DNA of 64,000 bases. Origin: DATEEG01 sp035525055. GTDB lineage: Bacteria > Actinomycetota > Acidimicrobiia > Spongiisociales > ZC4RG35. The notes beneath the pieces are model-generated. The model did no database searches, had not been told where the DNA came from, and saw nothing but the letters and a program-made list of their open reading frames with translations. Location: the NCBI GenBank assembly GCA_035525055.1, contig DATLEZ010000175.1, positions 1-64,000 of the forward strand, written 5' to 3'. Shown one piece after another: positions 43,390 to 50,162 of this stretch; positions within the stretch are counted from its first letter, which is position 1; the number at the start of each line of letters is the position of its first letter. Position numbers and translations under genes: made by a program.

Positions 43390-43422
43390 TGTACTTCAAG
43401 TGATGGACGACTTCAAGTGATG
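43381..43422. repeat. ttcaagtgatg repeated three times over a stop codon
   Basis: Copies at 43381-43391, 43395-43405 and 43412-43422, spaced 14 and 17 bases. The first copy contains the TGA that ends the preceding fragment. Confidence 0.8.
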
Positions 43423-43439
43423 TGACGGACCGGGAGGGT

Positions 43440-43477
43440 TTCCGGATCGGAGGTCAAATTGGCCAGCCGATCCGGAA
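43440..43477. promoter_or_regulatory. 11-bp inverted repeat (operator or hairpin)
   Basis: ttccggatcgg (43440-43450) and ccgatccggaa (43467-43477) are perfect reverse complements 16 bases apart, about 80 bases upstream of a SigF-like promoter. They could be a hairpin ending residual transcription or a regulator site. Confidence 0.5.
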
Positions 43478-43555
43478 GCCTCGGTTCGGCCTGAGCCATT
43501 CCGCTTGTCAAAAGCGCGAGCGTTGGTCCTCTTGGTGACCTTCTCGAGGATGTCG

Positions 43556-43580
43556 GTTTAGTTCCGCTCAAAACGGGTAT
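43556..43580 (+). promoter_or_regulatory. SigF/SigB-like promoter for the stress membrane operon
   Basis: GTTT (43556-43559), preceded by G, then 15 bases and GGGTAT (43575-43580). It lies 30 bases upstream of ATG 43610, which has its own AAGGAGG site. Confidence 0.7.
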
Positions 43581-43609
43581 CCAGATACTGCCCAACAAGG
43601 AGGAACTGG

Positions 43610-44188
43610 ATGACCACGCAAGGGCAAACCGCGGCTGCAAGGGCCCGAACCGCCCGGAAATATGGCGGGGCCGACCTTCCCGCCTCACTTTCGGGGCTAT
43701 TTGCCGCCCTTGGAGCGTTGACTTTTGTCGGATCTCTGATCCTGGCCGGTGCCAACGGCCTCGACTACCAGCTGAACCTCATCGATATCGAAGGAGGGGC
43801 CCTTGAGGCCTCGCTCGTCGGGGCGGCGGTGGCTTTGGCCGTCATCTTCGTTGTATTTGTCTTCGGAGGCTGGGTAGCGGGCCGCATGGCTCGTTACGAC
43901 GGTGCGATCAATGGCATGGGGGCGGGCTTGTGGTTGCTCCTGCTGTCAGCCATCTTCGCCCTTCTGGGAGCCCTCGTCGGGCCCGAGTACAACGCCTTCG
44001 GTCCGGCGGGTCTGCCTGATTGGTTCTCCGCTATCCGCGGCGAAGCTCGCACCACTACCGCCATCGTGCTGATGGTCCTGTTCAGTGCTGCGGCCCTGGG
44101 CGGTGGCTATCTGGGAGGACGACTCGGCGAGGAATACAACCGCAAGGTCGACGCCCGCCTTACGGCTGCCGCAGCGGCCCAACGATAA
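43610..44188 (+). CDS. Four-helix membrane protein (probable stress protein)
   Basis: The protein has 192 residues with a strong AAGGAGG site. A basic N-terminus is followed by about four membrane helices (about 28-50, 68-92, 104-124, 148-170). The last loop carries charged residues and the C-terminus is GRLGEEYNRKVDARL. The glycine-rich GGWVAGRMARYDGAINGMGA region is similar to YrzE/TIGR04086-type membrane proteins. It is transcribed with a 19-residue hydrophobic peptide gene from a SigF-like promoter. Confidence 0.75.
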   Translation: MTTQGQTAAARARTARKYGGADLPASLSGLFAALGALTFVGSLILAGANGLDYQLNLIDIEGGALEASLVGAAVALAVIFVVFVFGGWVAGRMARYDGAINGMGAGLWLLLLSAIFALLGALVGPEYNAFGPAGLPDWFSAIRGEARTTTAIVLMVLFSAAALGGGYLGGRLGEEYNRKVDARLTAAAAAQR

Positions 44189-44202
44189 GAAAGGAGGTCC
44201 CG

Positions 44203-44262
44203 ATGTACATTGGTCTAGGCACGCTCCTACTCATCATCATCATCATCCTTCTCATCACCTGA
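44203..44262 (+). CDS. 19-residue hydrophobic membrane peptide
   Basis: ATG 44203 is preceded by an ideal AAAGGAGGT site. The product is MYIGLGTLLLIIIIILLIT, essentially a single membrane helix. Similar tiny hydrophobic proteins are common in actinobacteria after stress genes, and their role is unknown. The short Ile run is encoded by repeated atc codons. It ends eight bases before a hairpin. Confidence 0.75.
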   Translation: MYIGLGTLLLIIIIILLIT

Positions 44263-44269
44263 AGCCCGT

Positions 44270-44305
44270 CACGAACTCCCGTCCATCGCAGGCCGGGAGT
44301 TCGTG
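44270..44305 (+). terminator. 12-bp hairpin after the stress membrane operon
   Basis: cacgaactcccg (44270-44281) pairs with cgggagttcgtg (44294-44305) across a 12-base loop. No T run follows. It separates the rightward stress operon from the leftward glutamate-synthase-like genes. Confidence 0.65.
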
Positions 44306-44373
44306 CAATTCCCGGCCATCTAACCCCAACACATGCCCTCTGTCGAGGTGGGCAAGCCGGCCAAACTTAGAAA

Positions 44374-45756
44374 CTAAAAGGAACGATCTCCCGGGATCCA
44401 GCCGGTGCCGGCCAGTGGGACCCGGGCCATGGCGGCTGCTTCGATTGTCAAAGCGACCAGGTCCTCGCGTTCGAGATTGTGGACGTCGGACTTGCCGCAG
44501 GCGCGGGCCAGAGTGGTGAGCTCCATGGTCATGGCCCGCAGGTAATTGGTGACCCAACGAGCGCCGACCTCGGGGTCGAGACGCGTTTCCAGCACCGGGT
44601 CCTGCGTCGTTATCCCGACGGGGCATTGACCCGTGTGGCAGTGGTGGCAGTAACCCGGAGCGGTGCCGAGACGGTCGTACTCCTCGCTAGCGTCGACCCA
44701 CGCGCTGCCGTTGAACCAAGCGTTGCGATTGCAGCCAAGGGCAAGAAGCGAGGCGACGCCGATTGAAACTGCCGTGGCTCCCAGGGCCAGCGCTTTGGCG
44801 ACGTCGGCGCCGGAACGAATGCCCCCCGAGACGATCAACTGCACTTCATGATGCTTGCCGATGTCCCGCAAGGCATCGGCGGCGATTCGAACCGCCGGGA
44901 GGGTGGGGATGCCGGCATGCTCGATGAATACGTCCTGGGTGGCGCCGGTCCCTCCCTGAAGGCCGTCGACCACCACGACGTCGGCCCCGGCCGCCACCGC
45001 CAGCTTGACGTCGTTCTCAACACGAGTCGCTCCCACTTTGACGTAAATGGGCTTCTCCCAGTTCGTTGCCTCTCGCAGTTCCTCGATCTTGATGACCAGG
45101 TCGTCGGGCCCGGTCCAGTCCGGATGCCGGCTAGCGGAGCGCTGATCGATCCCTGCCGGCAGAGTGCGCATTCCCGCGACTCGTTCGGACACCTTCTGGC
45201 CGAGCAACATGCCCCCTCCCCCCGGCTTGGCTCCCTGGCCGATGACGACTTCGACGGCGTCGGCTTTGCGAAGATCGTCGGGGTTGAAGCCATAGCGCGA
45301 CGGAAGGCATTGATACACGAGGTACTTCGAAGCTCTGCGCTCCTCGGGAGTCATGCCGCCGTCACCGGTGGTGGTTGAGGTCCCGACCGCCGATGCTGCT
45401 CTGCCCAATGACTCTTTGGCGTTGGCCGACAACGAGCCGAAGCTCATCCCGGCGATGGTGATCGGGATATCGAGCTCCAAGGGCTTGGATGCGAAACGCG
45501 AGCCCAACACTGTCTTCGTTTCGCACCGCTCCCTATACCCCTCGAGCGGATAGCGCGAGGCAGAGGCGGTGATGAAGACCAGATCGTCGAAAGTCGGCAG
45601 AGCTCGCTTCGCCCCCCAACCACGGATCTCGTAGCGGCCCTCTTCGGCCATCGTGTGAATCTGATCGATGACAGTGGTCGGGAAGGTGTGACTCGCCCGA
45701 AGCGGATGCGATCTGGGCTCGCTCGGAATGCCGTTGCCGGACTGCAGATCGGCCAT
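44374..45756 (-). CDS. mgsC: FMN-binding glutamate-synthase-like subunit (MgsC/GlxD type), set 1
   Basis: The protein has 460 residues. It is the FMN/Fe-S central domain of glutamate synthase as a stand-alone protein: ITIAGMSFGSLSANAKESLG, GDGGMTPEERRASKYLVYQC, GQGAKPGGGG, IKIEELREATNWEKPIYVKV, SGGIRSGADVAKALALGA, and the 3Fe-4S cysteine cluster in CHHCHTGQCPVGITTQDP. With the GXGXG and amidotransferase subunits encoded upstream it would form glutamate or N-methylglutamate by reductive transfer of an amine. The symbol follows the N-methylglutamate synthase reading; a GlxD assignment is equally defensible. Confidence 0.85.
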   Translation of the reverse strand: MADLQSGNGIPSEPRSHPLRASHTFPTTVIDQIHTMAEEGRYEIRGWGAKRALPTFDDLVFITASASRYPLEGYRERCETKTVLGSRFASKPLELDIPITIAGMSFGSLSANAKESLGRAASAVGTSTTTGDGGMTPEERRASKYLVYQCLPSRYGFNPDDLRKADAVEVVIGQGAKPGGGGMLLGQKVSERVAGMRTLPAGIDQRSASRHPDWTGPDDLVIKIEELREATNWEKPIYVKVGATRVENDVKLAVAAGADVVVVDGLQGGTGATQDVFIEHAGIPTLPAVRIAADALRDIGKHHEVQLIVSGGIRSGADVAKALALGATAVSIGVASLLALGCNRNAWFNGSAWVDASEEYDRLGTAPGYCHHCHTGQCPVGITTQDPVLETRLDPEVGARWVTNYLRAMTMELTTLARACGKSDVHNLEREDLVALTIEAAAMARVPLAGTGWIPGDRSF

Positions 45757-46433
45757 CAGTAGTTATGCGCCTTGACGGCGTCGAAGTTGTACAGCTGTCT
45801 GGCGGAGGTGACCTTTTTGACGTCCTCGGGCTGTACATGATCAAAACCTGTTGCCGCCACCAGGTCCTTCAATCGCAAGGTGTCGGCCTCGGTAAGGTCC
45901 TCGAGGCGGGCATCGGAGCCGAGGCTGCGTATCTTGCCGGAAACGTAGATGACGGCCTCGTAGAGAGAATCGCCCAGGGATTCACCGGCGTCTCCCCCCA
46001 CCAGGATCGTCCCCGCCTGAGCCATGAACGCACCCATCGCCCCGACGTTTCCCGCGACTGCGATGGTCCCGCCTTTCAGCGAGATCCCGGTTCGCAGGGA
46101 GCTATCGCCCTCGATCACGATCAGACCACCGTGGGCGCTGGCGCCGGCCGACTCTGAGGCATTGCCGTGGACGCGGATCGTGCCTTCCATCAAGTTCTCA
46201 CCGACGCCCCAGCCCACGAATCCGTTGACTGTGATGTCGGGACCCGCGCCCAATCCCCCGATGTAGTACCCCGCGTTGCCGTCGATGGTGATGTTGATCC
46301 GGTTGGTCAAACCCACGGCGAGGCTGTGGCGGCCCCGCGGCTCGGTGATGAGCACCCCCGATCCGTCGGCCAGGGCGCGCAGACGCTGGTTGATCTCCCT
46401 GGTCGATAGATCAGCGCAGCTCAGCGTGACCAA
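45756..46433 (-). CDS. mgsB: GXGXG-domain glutamate-synthase-like subunit (MgsB/GlxC type), set 1
   Basis: The protein has 225 residues. It is the right-handed beta-helix GXGXG domain of glutamate synthase: repeated Gly patterns such as GNAGYYIGGLGAGPDITVNG, VGWGVGENLMEGTIRVHG and GDAGESLGDSLYEAVIYVSG. This domain is structural, holding the amidotransferase and FMN subunits together. It abuts mgsC directly (shared base at 45756) and overlaps mgsA by 13 bases, so subunit stoichiometry is probably set by coupling. Confidence 0.87.
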   Translation of the reverse strand: MVTLSCADLSTREINQRLRALADGSGVLITEPRGRHSLAVGLTNRINITIDGNAGYYIGGLGAGPDITVNGFVGWGVGENLMEGTIRVHGNASESAGASAHGGLIVIEGDSSLRTGISLKGGTIAVAGNVGAMGAFMAQAGTILVGGDAGESLGDSLYEAVIYVSGKIRSLGSDARLEDLTEADTLRLKDLVAATGFDHVQPEDVKKVTSARQLYNFDAVKAHNY

Positions 46434-47296
46434 ACGTGGATCTCTTCCGGCATCGGCTCGAACACTTCGGCCTTCTCGATGTCCGGCAACCCGGCCAGGG
46501 CGTGATACTCGGAAGCCATTGCTACATAGCTCGGAGTCTCCGCAATGACCGCAGGCTTGCAGGCGAAGGCGTCGCGAACGACCGCGAACTGGTCTCTGGT
46601 CGAAACCAGGAGCGTGTAAAAGCCGTCCATCGTTTTCATCAAGGTTCGCATGGCGTCGCCCAGGTCGGCTCCCCTCGCCATCTCCAGGGCGATCAGCCTC
46701 GCCCCAACCTCGGTGTCGTTGTCGGTTTCGAAACGAACCCCTTCGGCCTCAAGATCGCGCCGAACCGTGAAGTAGTTCGAGAACGATCCGTTGTGGACGA
46801 AGCAGAGATCGGGAGCGGGAGAGAACGGATGGGAGTGATCGGTGGTCACAGCCGACTCCGTAGCCATCCGGGTATGACCGATAGCCTGATAGCCGGACCG
46901 GGACCGGATCTGGTAGCGGTCACAGATCTCGCGCGGCGACCCGACATCCTTGAACACCTCGAGACTTTCGCCCCAACTGACCACAGTCACCTCGGAAGCC
47001 TTCTGCGCCAGTTGGGCTAGGAATCCGGTGCTTTCGGTCTCGGATGACAGAACCGCGTCAGGCCCGATAATGCGTACGTCGGCTGAGAGGGTTGCGCCCA
47101 ATCTGGCCCAGTCGTAACCAGCGGCCGGAGCCCGCAACGAGTACTTGGTCCACCCGGCAACGCCACTTTCATACACCGCGATACCAGACGAGTCGGGGCC
47201 GCGATCGGTCATGGCCTCGAGCATTTCGGCTGCCAGCGAACCCAGTTGGGGCTCAAGAGAAGGATCCCTCAGATGAAGTCCGACGATGCCGCACAT
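46421..47296 (-). CDS. mgsA: Class II glutamine amidotransferase subunit (MgsA/GlxB type), set 1
   Basis: The protein has 291 residues from ATG 47296. Cys2 after Met1 is the nucleophile (MCGIVGLHL). TDRGPDSSG, GHTRMATESAVTTDHSHPF, FVHNGSFSNYF and ETDNDTEVGARL are the Ntn-hydrolase signatures. It releases ammonia, or in the N-methylglutamate pathway methylamine from gamma-glutamylmethylamide, for the FMN subunit. An earlier in-frame start would put the Cys inside the protein, so it is rejected. It is divergent from the GS-like ligase across 145 bases. Confidence 0.88.
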   Translation of the reverse strand: MCGIVGLHLRDPSLEPQLGSLAAEMLEAMTDRGPDSSGIAVYESGVAGWTKYSLRAPAAGYDWARLGATLSADVRIIGPDAVLSSETESTGFLAQLAQKASEVTVVSWGESLEVFKDVGSPREICDRYQIRSRSGYQAIGHTRMATESAVTTDHSHPFSPAPDLCFVHNGSFSNYFTVRRDLEAEGVRFETDNDTEVGARLIALEMARGADLGDAMRTLMKTMDGFYTLLVSTRDQFAVVRDAFACKPAVIAETPSYVAMASEYHALAGLPDIEKAEVFEPMPEEIHVWSR

Positions 47297-47441
47297 AGCG
47301 AGCCGTTCTCCTCGATCAAGTTTAAGTATGTTACCCGAAGTTGAAGCACGGGAACCATGGCCCCGGAAGAAATCAGCCTTCGGGAAGGCGCGGAGAGGTC
47401 GGGCATTTCTAGATTCGGCCAAGCTTTAGAGGAGGTAGCGC

Positions 47442-48791
47442 GTGACCGAGAGAGAAGAGCTGAGGAAGCGGGCAGAAGCGGACGGGGTCCGTTTCTTCTT
47501 TGCGATGTTCGTCGACATGCATGGTAAAGCCTGCGCCAAGCTCGTGCCCATCGAGGCGTTCGACGTGATGATGGACGGCGGGGCAGGTTTCGCCGGCTTT
47601 GCCGCCGGCCCCATGGGACAGTCCCCCGCCGACCCCGACATGATCGCGGTGCCCGATCCGTCTTCCTACGTTCAGGTTCCGTGGAACCCTGAACTCGCGG
47701 TACTGCAGTGCGACATCGCTGTCGACGGCGAACCGTGGCCCTACACCCCCCGGGTCATCCTCAAGAACTTCCTGGCGTCCGTCGCTAATCGTGGATGGAC
47801 ATTCAACCTCGGGGTCGAGGCCGAGTACTTCATGGTTCGCCGCAAGCCCGGAGGGGGAATCGAGCTGGCCGACCCGATCGACAGCATGGCTTTGCCCTGT
47901 TACGACGCCAAGGGCCTCACCAGGATGCTGCCCCATCTGACGGCGGTATCGAGGTACGTCAATCAACTCGGCTGGACCAACTATGCCAACGACCACGAGG
48001 ACGGCAACGGCCAATTCGAGCAGAACTTCAAGTACTCGGACGCTATTGCCACCGCCGACCGGCTGATCTTCTTCCGTTACATGGTGCACACTCTCGCCCA
48101 GGAAGCCGGCATGGCGGCCACTTTCATGCCCAAGCCTTTTGCCGACCTCACCGGCAACGGCCTTCATACCCACCAGAGCATCTGGGAAGGGGACACTGAG
48201 CTATTCAGGGCCGACGACGACCCGCGCGGCCTCGGCTTGTCATCGATGGCGTATCAGTACATCGGAGGGCTCATCGCTCATGCCCCGGCCATGGTTGCCG
48301 TCACGTGCCCGATCGTTAACTCCTACAAGCGAATGGGCGTTGGAGCTCCCACCTCCGGGTCCACGTGGGCGCCGGCGTACGCTACCTACGGAGCGAACAA
48401 CCGGACCCAGATGCTCCGCATCCCCGATGCCGGGCGTATCGAGAATCGGGGTGTCGACGGAGCCGCCAATCCCTATCTGGCTTTCACCGTACAGTTGGCG
48501 GCCGGCCTTGATGGCCTCGAACGCCAGCTCGACCCGGGTGAACCCAACACTGACAACCTCTACACCCAGGACCCCAAGGTTGTCGCCAAGCGGAAGATCG
48601 AGTCCATGCCTCCGACCCTTCTGCATGCAGTCGACAACCTCGTCAAGGATGACGTACTCCGGGCCGCCCTTGGCAAGGTCCCCGGCGGGGATTACATCGA
48701 CTACTACGCCGAGACCAAACGGCGAGAGTTCATGGATTGGCACTCCGCGGTCACCGCCAGCGAGGTGGACAGGTATCTCACCCTCTTCTGA
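47442..48791 (+). CDS. gmaS: Glutamine-synthetase-like ligase, probable gamma-glutamylmethylamide synthetase
   Basis: The protein has 449 residues; GTG 47442 has AGGAGGT upstream. The GS catalytic core is present: GVEAEYFMV, NDHEDGNGQFEQNFKYSDAI, ATFMPKPFADLTGNGLHTHQ, NSYKRMGVGAPTSGSTWAPA and AANPYLAF. The ammonium-site FDGSS of classical GlnA is replaced (FAAGPMGQSP), as expected for ligases that use an alkylamine. With the divergent mgsABC genes, a gamma-glutamylmethylamide synthetase role fits best; a GSIII/GlnT-like role is the alternative. Confidence 0.8.
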   Translation: MTEREELRKRAEADGVRFFFAMFVDMHGKACAKLVPIEAFDVMMDGGAGFAGFAAGPMGQSPADPDMIAVPDPSSYVQVPWNPELAVLQCDIAVDGEPWPYTPRVILKNFLASVANRGWTFNLGVEAEYFMVRRKPGGGIELADPIDSMALPCYDAKGLTRMLPHLTAVSRYVNQLGWTNYANDHEDGNGQFEQNFKYSDAIATADRLIFFRYMVHTLAQEAGMAATFMPKPFADLTGNGLHTHQSIWEGDTELFRADDDPRGLGLSSMAYQYIGGLIAHAPAMVAVTCPIVNSYKRMGVGAPTSGSTWAPAYATYGANNRTQMLRIPDAGRIENRGVDGAANPYLAFTVQLAAGLDGLERQLDPGEPNTDNLYTQDPKVVAKRKIESMPPTLLHAVDNLVKDDVLRAALGKVPGGDYIDYYAETKRREFMDWHSAVTASEVDRYLTLF

Positions 48792-48818
48792 GGTGGAACC
48801 GATGCCTACCCTTGCCTC

Positions 48819-49034
48819 ATGGGCCTGCTCCTCCTCTTTGATGCCACCGGCAACGCGGTCATGTGGGGCGCGCTGCTTTTGGCGGTCGGCCTCACCGTCT
48901 GGGAAGTCCGGCAGAACAAGTTCACCCTCAAAGGCCAGATGTGGTGGATTCTCCTGGTCTTGTTGATCCACGTCCCCGGCTACCTGCTGTTGAGGGTCGT
49001 CACGGCTTTCCGCCAAAGGAAGGTCGAGACGTGA
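48819..49034 (+). CDS. Small membrane protein
   Basis: The protein has 71 residues. A hydrophobic first segment (MWGALLLAVGLTVWEV) and a second (MWWILLVLLIHVPGYLLLRV) are joined by a short basic loop, and the C-terminus is basic. It follows the ligase gene by 27 bases and overlaps the PepSY gene by four (GTGA), so it is probably in the same transcript. No family recognised. Confidence 0.65.
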   Translation: MGLLLLFDATGNAVMWGALLLAVGLTVWEVRQNKFTLKGQMWWILLVLLIHVPGYLLLRVVTAFRQRKVET

Positions 49035-49366
49035 TCGAGCGATGGAAGAACATCGCCCGCCCGACCAAGGTGATATTGGTTTTGGGGACGATCCTCCTGG
49101 TGCTGGCGGCGTCCGGCCTGCTCCGGGCCGACAGCGGCATTGCGGTGAGTTCTGATCAAGCGGTGGAGATCGCCGGACAGCACGTCGACTTCGTGTCCGA
49201 GAGCACCCAGGTACGGCTGATCCGCCAGGGGTTCAACCTGCGCCCCGTCTGGGCGGTTTCTCTCGCTATCCCGATCGCCGGGACAGGGGAATTTGAGCGT
49301 TTGACGACCGTGGAGGTCGACGCCGTCACCGGAGCCGTCCTACGAATCGTCTCCAGCGAGGGCTGA
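49031..49366 (+). CDS. Membrane-anchored PepSY-like protein
   Basis: The protein has 111 residues from GTG 49031. One N-terminal membrane helix (TKVILVLGTILLVLAASGLL) is followed by an exported alpha/beta domain with VSSDQAVEIAGQHVDFVSES, RPVWAVSLAIPI and TTVEVDAVTGAVLRIVS, the helix-strand pattern of PepSY domains. These often act as inhibitors or binding modules for extracellular enzymes. Its 3' end overlaps a convergent membrane gene by 27 bases. Confidence 0.7.
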   Translation: MIERWKNIARPTKVILVLGTILLVLAASGLLRADSGIAVSSDQAVEIAGQHVDFVSESTQVRLIRQGFNLRPVWAVSLAIPIAGTGEFERLTTVEVDAVTGAVLRIVSSEG

Positions 49367-49651
49367 GCGGTGACGAGTGGCCAGTCCGATGAACTGAAAC
49401 ACTGCCGACACTCCGAAGGCCACCGTTCCAACCCATAAACCGAAACCGGGAGCCGCAACCTCAGACTGTTGTAGGACCAGGATGTTGCGCCCCAGCAGCA
49501 CGGTCAGAAACCCGGCGGCGATCCATCCGGCTCTGATCTGGTACCAGGCGAGAATCGTGGCGACCGCTCCGATCAGCAGTGTCAGCCATCCGTCGGGTTG
49601 GGTCAGTCCGATCCGGGATCCTGAGGCGCCGTCGATCCACGGCAAGAACAC
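49340..49651 (-). CDS. Three-helix membrane protein, end of the amt cluster
   Basis: The protein has at least 103 residues, with hydrophobic segments at LTLLIGAVATILAWYQIRAG, WIAAGFLTVLLG and FGLWVGTVAFGVSAVFQFIG. The frame opens right after the TAG of the 41-residue protein, and the protein-like sequence before the GTG at 49651 (RRAVAAAAIGLASVF) suggests the true start is earlier, perhaps a rare ATT near 49704. It is last in the leftward amt cluster. Function unknown. Confidence 0.55.
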   Translation of the reverse strand: MFLPWIDGASGSRIGLTQPDGWLTLLIGAVATILAWYQIRAGWIAAGFLTVLLGRNILVLQQSEVAAPGFGLWVGTVAFGVSAVFQFIGLATRHRSALAGDDS

Positions 49652-49705
49652 CGAAGCCAGCCCGATGGCCGCCGCTGCTACCGCCCTTCGTTGTCGGAGA
49701 ATGAC

Positions 49706-49831
49706 CTAACCCACAGTGAAGATGGCGATCACAACCAAGATGACAAGAACCAACGAAACAAGCACCAGGTTGCGTTCCAGCTTGGGCGAGTGCCGCTGAT
49801 CCGGCGGGAAGTCGACCTGCTTACCGGCCAT
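49706..49831 (-). CDS. 41-residue single-helix membrane protein in the amt operon
   Basis: The ATG at 49831 overlaps the end of the 76-residue gene by 11 bases. The product has a polar, Pro/His/Arg-rich cytoplasmic start (MAGKQVDFPPDQRHSPKLER) and a C-terminal membrane helix (LVLVSLVLVILVVIAIFTVG). It is too short for standard gene finders, but its placement, overlap and clean tail-anchor form support it. Confidence 0.65.
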   Translation of the reverse strand: MAGKQVDFPPDQRHSPKLERNLVLVSLVLVILVVIAIFTVG

Positions 49832-50051
49832 CTCCGTCACCTCCTGCGCGAAGTCGTGCTGCGTGAGCATTGAGACGCTTGTCTTCGGACATGATGCCGC
49901 CCACGATGGTCACCACCATGACCATGAAACCGAGCGCAACGAGCACAATGGTTGCCGTGTTGCCGCCCGGGCCGAAGGTGAAATACCCGGCCCCGGAGTC
50001 CAGTGCCGCCGTCGTTGCCTCTTCCCAAGACTCGTATGGAAACGTGTCCAT
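49821..50051 (-). CDS. 76-residue single-helix membrane protein in the amt operon
   Basis: ATG 50051 forms TAATG with the stop of the preceding 35-residue gene. The sequence has an acidic, aromatic outer segment (YESWEEATTAALDSGAGYF), one membrane helix (ATIVLVALGFMVMVVTIVGG) and a basic cytoplasmic tail. No family recognised. It is the middle member of three tiny overlapping genes behind the Amt transporter. Confidence 0.7.
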   Translation of the reverse strand: MDTFPYESWEEATTAALDSGAGYFTFGPGGNTATIVLVALGFMVMVVTIVGGIMSEDKRLNAHAARLRAGGDGDGR

Positions 50052-50158
50052 TAGGCGTCGCCTCCTTCCTGGTCGCGCCGCCGCTGGTTGCGGTACCAGA
50101 TCCCAGCGGCCATAACGGTCAAGTACATCAATCCGACTGCGGCGATGAGTTCGATCAT
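50051..50158 (-). CDS. 35-residue membrane protein directly after amt
   Basis: ATG 50158 lies four bases after the amt stop, whose gaggtag contributes a GAGG site. The product has a membrane helix (MIELIAAVGLMYLTVMAAGI) and a strongly basic tail (WYRNQRRRDQEGGDA). It is reminiscent in form of small transporter subunits such as KdpF or of other one-helix accessory peptides. Linkage to Amt is the only functional clue. Confidence 0.65.
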   Translation of the reverse strand: MIELIAAVGLMYLTVMAAGIWYRNQRRRDQEGGDA

Positions 50159-50162
50159 CGCC

